From Synergistaceae bacterium (GTDB lineage Bacteria > Synergistota > Synergistia > Synergistales > Aminobacteriaceae), in the NCBI GenBank assembly GCA_031270755.1, contig JAISWV010000179.1:1-6987 (forward strand): DNA of 6,987 nt, read 5' to 3'. Shown here piece by piece: positions 6,422-6,987 of this stretch. The notes beneath the pieces were generated by a model. It was not told where the DNA came from and searched no databases. It worked only from the letters and a program-made list of their open reading frames with translations. The translations under genes were made by a program, and so were the position numbers. Numbering within the stretch: the first letter of the stretch is position 1; each line of letters opens with the position of its first letter.

Positions 6422-6506
6422 AGTCGATGCCCTCATTTCTTCGTCCCGCGCAAGATCAAATTTGCGCATGTCTCAGCCAATCTCAAGTTGATCGAGTTCG
6501 AAAGAG

Positions 6507-6512
6507 ATTATA
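6507..6512 (-). promoter_or_regulatory. Candidate -10 box for sfsA
   Basis: On the - strand a perfect TATAAT occurs at 6512-6507, placing transcription start near 6500 and a leader of roughly 80 bases before ATG 6421. No convincing -35 hexamer is found 16-18 bases upstream, so support is partial. The overlapping + strand reading TATAAC also resembles a -10, so the box could serve the other direction. Confidence 0.35.
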
Positions 6513-6539
6513 ACTCATGAAAGAAGCATGGAGCTTTTT

Positions 6540-6577
6540 GATCTGGGGGATCTGGGGAATTGCGGGCTATGGGCTAT
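6540..6577. repeat. Two adjacent perfect tandem duplications
   Basis: GATCTGGGG occurs twice head-to-tail (6540-6548 and 6549-6557), and six bases later GGGCTAT occurs twice head-to-tail (6564-6570 and 6571-6577). Both are perfect. Two unrelated duplications within 38 bases suggest local replication slippage in non-coding DNA. The 9-base unit would keep a reading frame, the 7-base unit would not, which argues against a conserved gene across them. Confidence 0.7.
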
Positions 6578-6787
6578 GTGCGAAAACATCGCTGTATGTG
6601 GGTTGCATCTTTTACAAAAACTGCTAAAATTCGAGATAAATTTCTGTATGGAGGCGCAGGCTATGACGAAATCCGCGAGGCGTATAGCGCGGCTTCAGAA
6701 AAGACAGAAAAAAAGTTGTTTTTGTTTGTATCATGTTTGGTTCATAAAATTGCGAGGTGTACAGGATGGCGCTTAGAAAAAACGTAA
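6569..6787 (+). CDS. Small hypothetical ORF overlapping the last gene (doubtful)
   Basis: Unrecognised. From ATG 6569 it gives 72 aa (TTG 6560 would give 75), including KIRDKFLYGGAGYDEIREAY and a cysteine-containing hydrophobic LFLFVSCLVHKIA. Its end overlaps the start of the 6766 gene by 22 bases, a layout seen in small two-gene operons. However, it starts within a 7-base tandem duplication, the ribosome site is weak, and a promoter-like sequence for the next gene lies inside it. It may be a remnant or chance ORF. Confidence 0.2.
   Translation: MGYVRKHRCMWVASFTKTAKIRDKFLYGGAGYDEIREAYSAASEKTEKKLFLFVSCLVHKIARCTGWRLEKT
6722..6750 (+). promoter_or_regulatory. Candidate promoter for the last gene
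   Basis: TTGTTT (6722-6727) and TAAAAT (6745-6750, 5 of 6 to consensus) are separated by exactly 17 bases, about 15 bases before the ATG at 6766. The expected start leaves a very short leader that just includes GAGG (6754-6757). It has the same TTGTTT -35 as the candidate antitoxin promoter. Confidence 0.4.
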
Positions 6788-6987
6788 AATCTCAGGTTGA
6801 AACGACATTGCCGGAAATCTCAATTGATCGAGGTCTGCTCTCCAGAATAGAGAAGATTTCGGAGCAAACGGGACTCGATACTTCGGCTCTCCTTCAGAAA
6901 TGGATACTCCAGGAAGAGACCCTGATTGGATTCATGCAGCGCAGCAAAGAACAAACGGTAACACAGATCACTCCCAGCTTAGAGGCT
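6766..6987 (+). CDS. N-terminus of a probable ribbon-helix-helix DNA-binding protein (3' end outside window)
   Basis: An ORF open to the right edge, 74 codons visible, beginning MALRKNVKSQVE. Residues about 15-50 read LPEISIDRGLLSRIEKI, then SEQTGLDTSALLQKWILQEE: a short strand, a helix, a TG turn, and a second helix starting at a Thr-Ser cap. That is the layout of CopG/Arc-type ribbon-helix-helix domains (strand, helix A, turn, helix B), which dimerise and bind operators, often as antitoxins or plasmid regulators. GAGG at 6754-6757, 8 bases before the ATG, is a good ribosome site. The start is shorter than the usual antitoxin only if a stop follows soon; the visible tail (QRSKEQTVTQITPSLEA) looks like a linker to a further domain. 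Family identity is by pattern only. Confidence 0.6.
   Translation, partial: MALRKNVKSQVETTLPEISIDRGLLSRIEKISEQTGLDTSALLQKWILQEETLIGFMQRSKEQTVTQITPSLEA

Larger units (their letters stand above)
6422..6765. other. Gene-poor stretch between sfsA and the last gene
   Basis: These 344 bases hold the sfsA leader, two adjacent short tandem duplications and only weak ORFs. The frame starting at 6528 (82 aa) begins MELFDLGDLG, is built partly on the tandem repeat and has no family resemblance. The frame described at 6569 is slightly better. I see no RNA gene, insertion-sequence end or terminator with a clear stem and T-run. The divergent arrangement (sfsA leftward, last gene rightward) makes it an intergenic control region. 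Confidence 0.5.

Overview
The window has two unlike halves. Bases 1-4421 are a compact, high-GC operon on the + strand (60-base samples I counted ran 58-67% G+C). It encodes a CUT2-type (ribose/RbsABC-like) sugar ABC importer and ends with a short-chain dehydrogenase. Bases 4422-6987 are a patchwork of lower and uneven G+C (89 of 240 bases, about 37%, over 4561-4800). It holds decayed toxin-antitoxin pieces, a palindromic repeat, one intact housekeeping-type gene (sfsA) and the start of a small DNA-binding-type protein. The genus cannot be fixed from this. The features fit a high-GC anaerobic gut- or sediment-type bacterium (Synergistota or a high-GC Firmicute would be my guess), but no marker gene is present.

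Operon, left to right: the last 41 codons of a probable periplasmic sugar-binding protein (3-128); a two-domain ATPase starting on the very next base (129-1679); a first membrane permease (1740-2696); a second permease whose ATG overlaps the previous stop as ATGA (2693-3631); and an SDR oxidoreductase 7 bases later (3639-4421). Binding protein, fused double ATPase and two different permeases make a complete importer. The SDR probably oxidises or reduces the imported sugar, polyol or a derivative. An AT-rich ORF of doubtful reality (4431-4829) follows directly and could encode a small membrane protein.

Junk/plasticity zone, 4830-5610: the + strand carries an internal fragment of a RelE/ParE-type toxin (about 4853-4981). 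The - strand carries a Phd/YefM-type antitoxin gene (start 5609) that needs a one-base frameshift correction at 5516-5519. It runs on into unrelated sequence, and a second one-base correction at 5175-5179 would join it to an acidic segment that stops inside a compound palindromic repeat (5013-5062). That repeat has three arms, CCCCTAC / GTAGGGG / CCCCTA, so its middle arm can pair with either neighbour. Toxin and antitoxin pieces lie on opposite strands, converging on the repeat, which suggests rearrangement.

Right end: sfsA (5741-6421, - strand) is intact. A gene-poor stretch of about 340 bases follows, with two perfect short tandem duplications, a TATAAT box facing sfsA and a doubtful small ORF. 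The window ends inside a + strand gene (6766 onward) whose N-terminus resembles a ribbon-helix-helix DNA-binding domain. I see no CRISPR array, tRNA, rRNA or complete insertion sequence.
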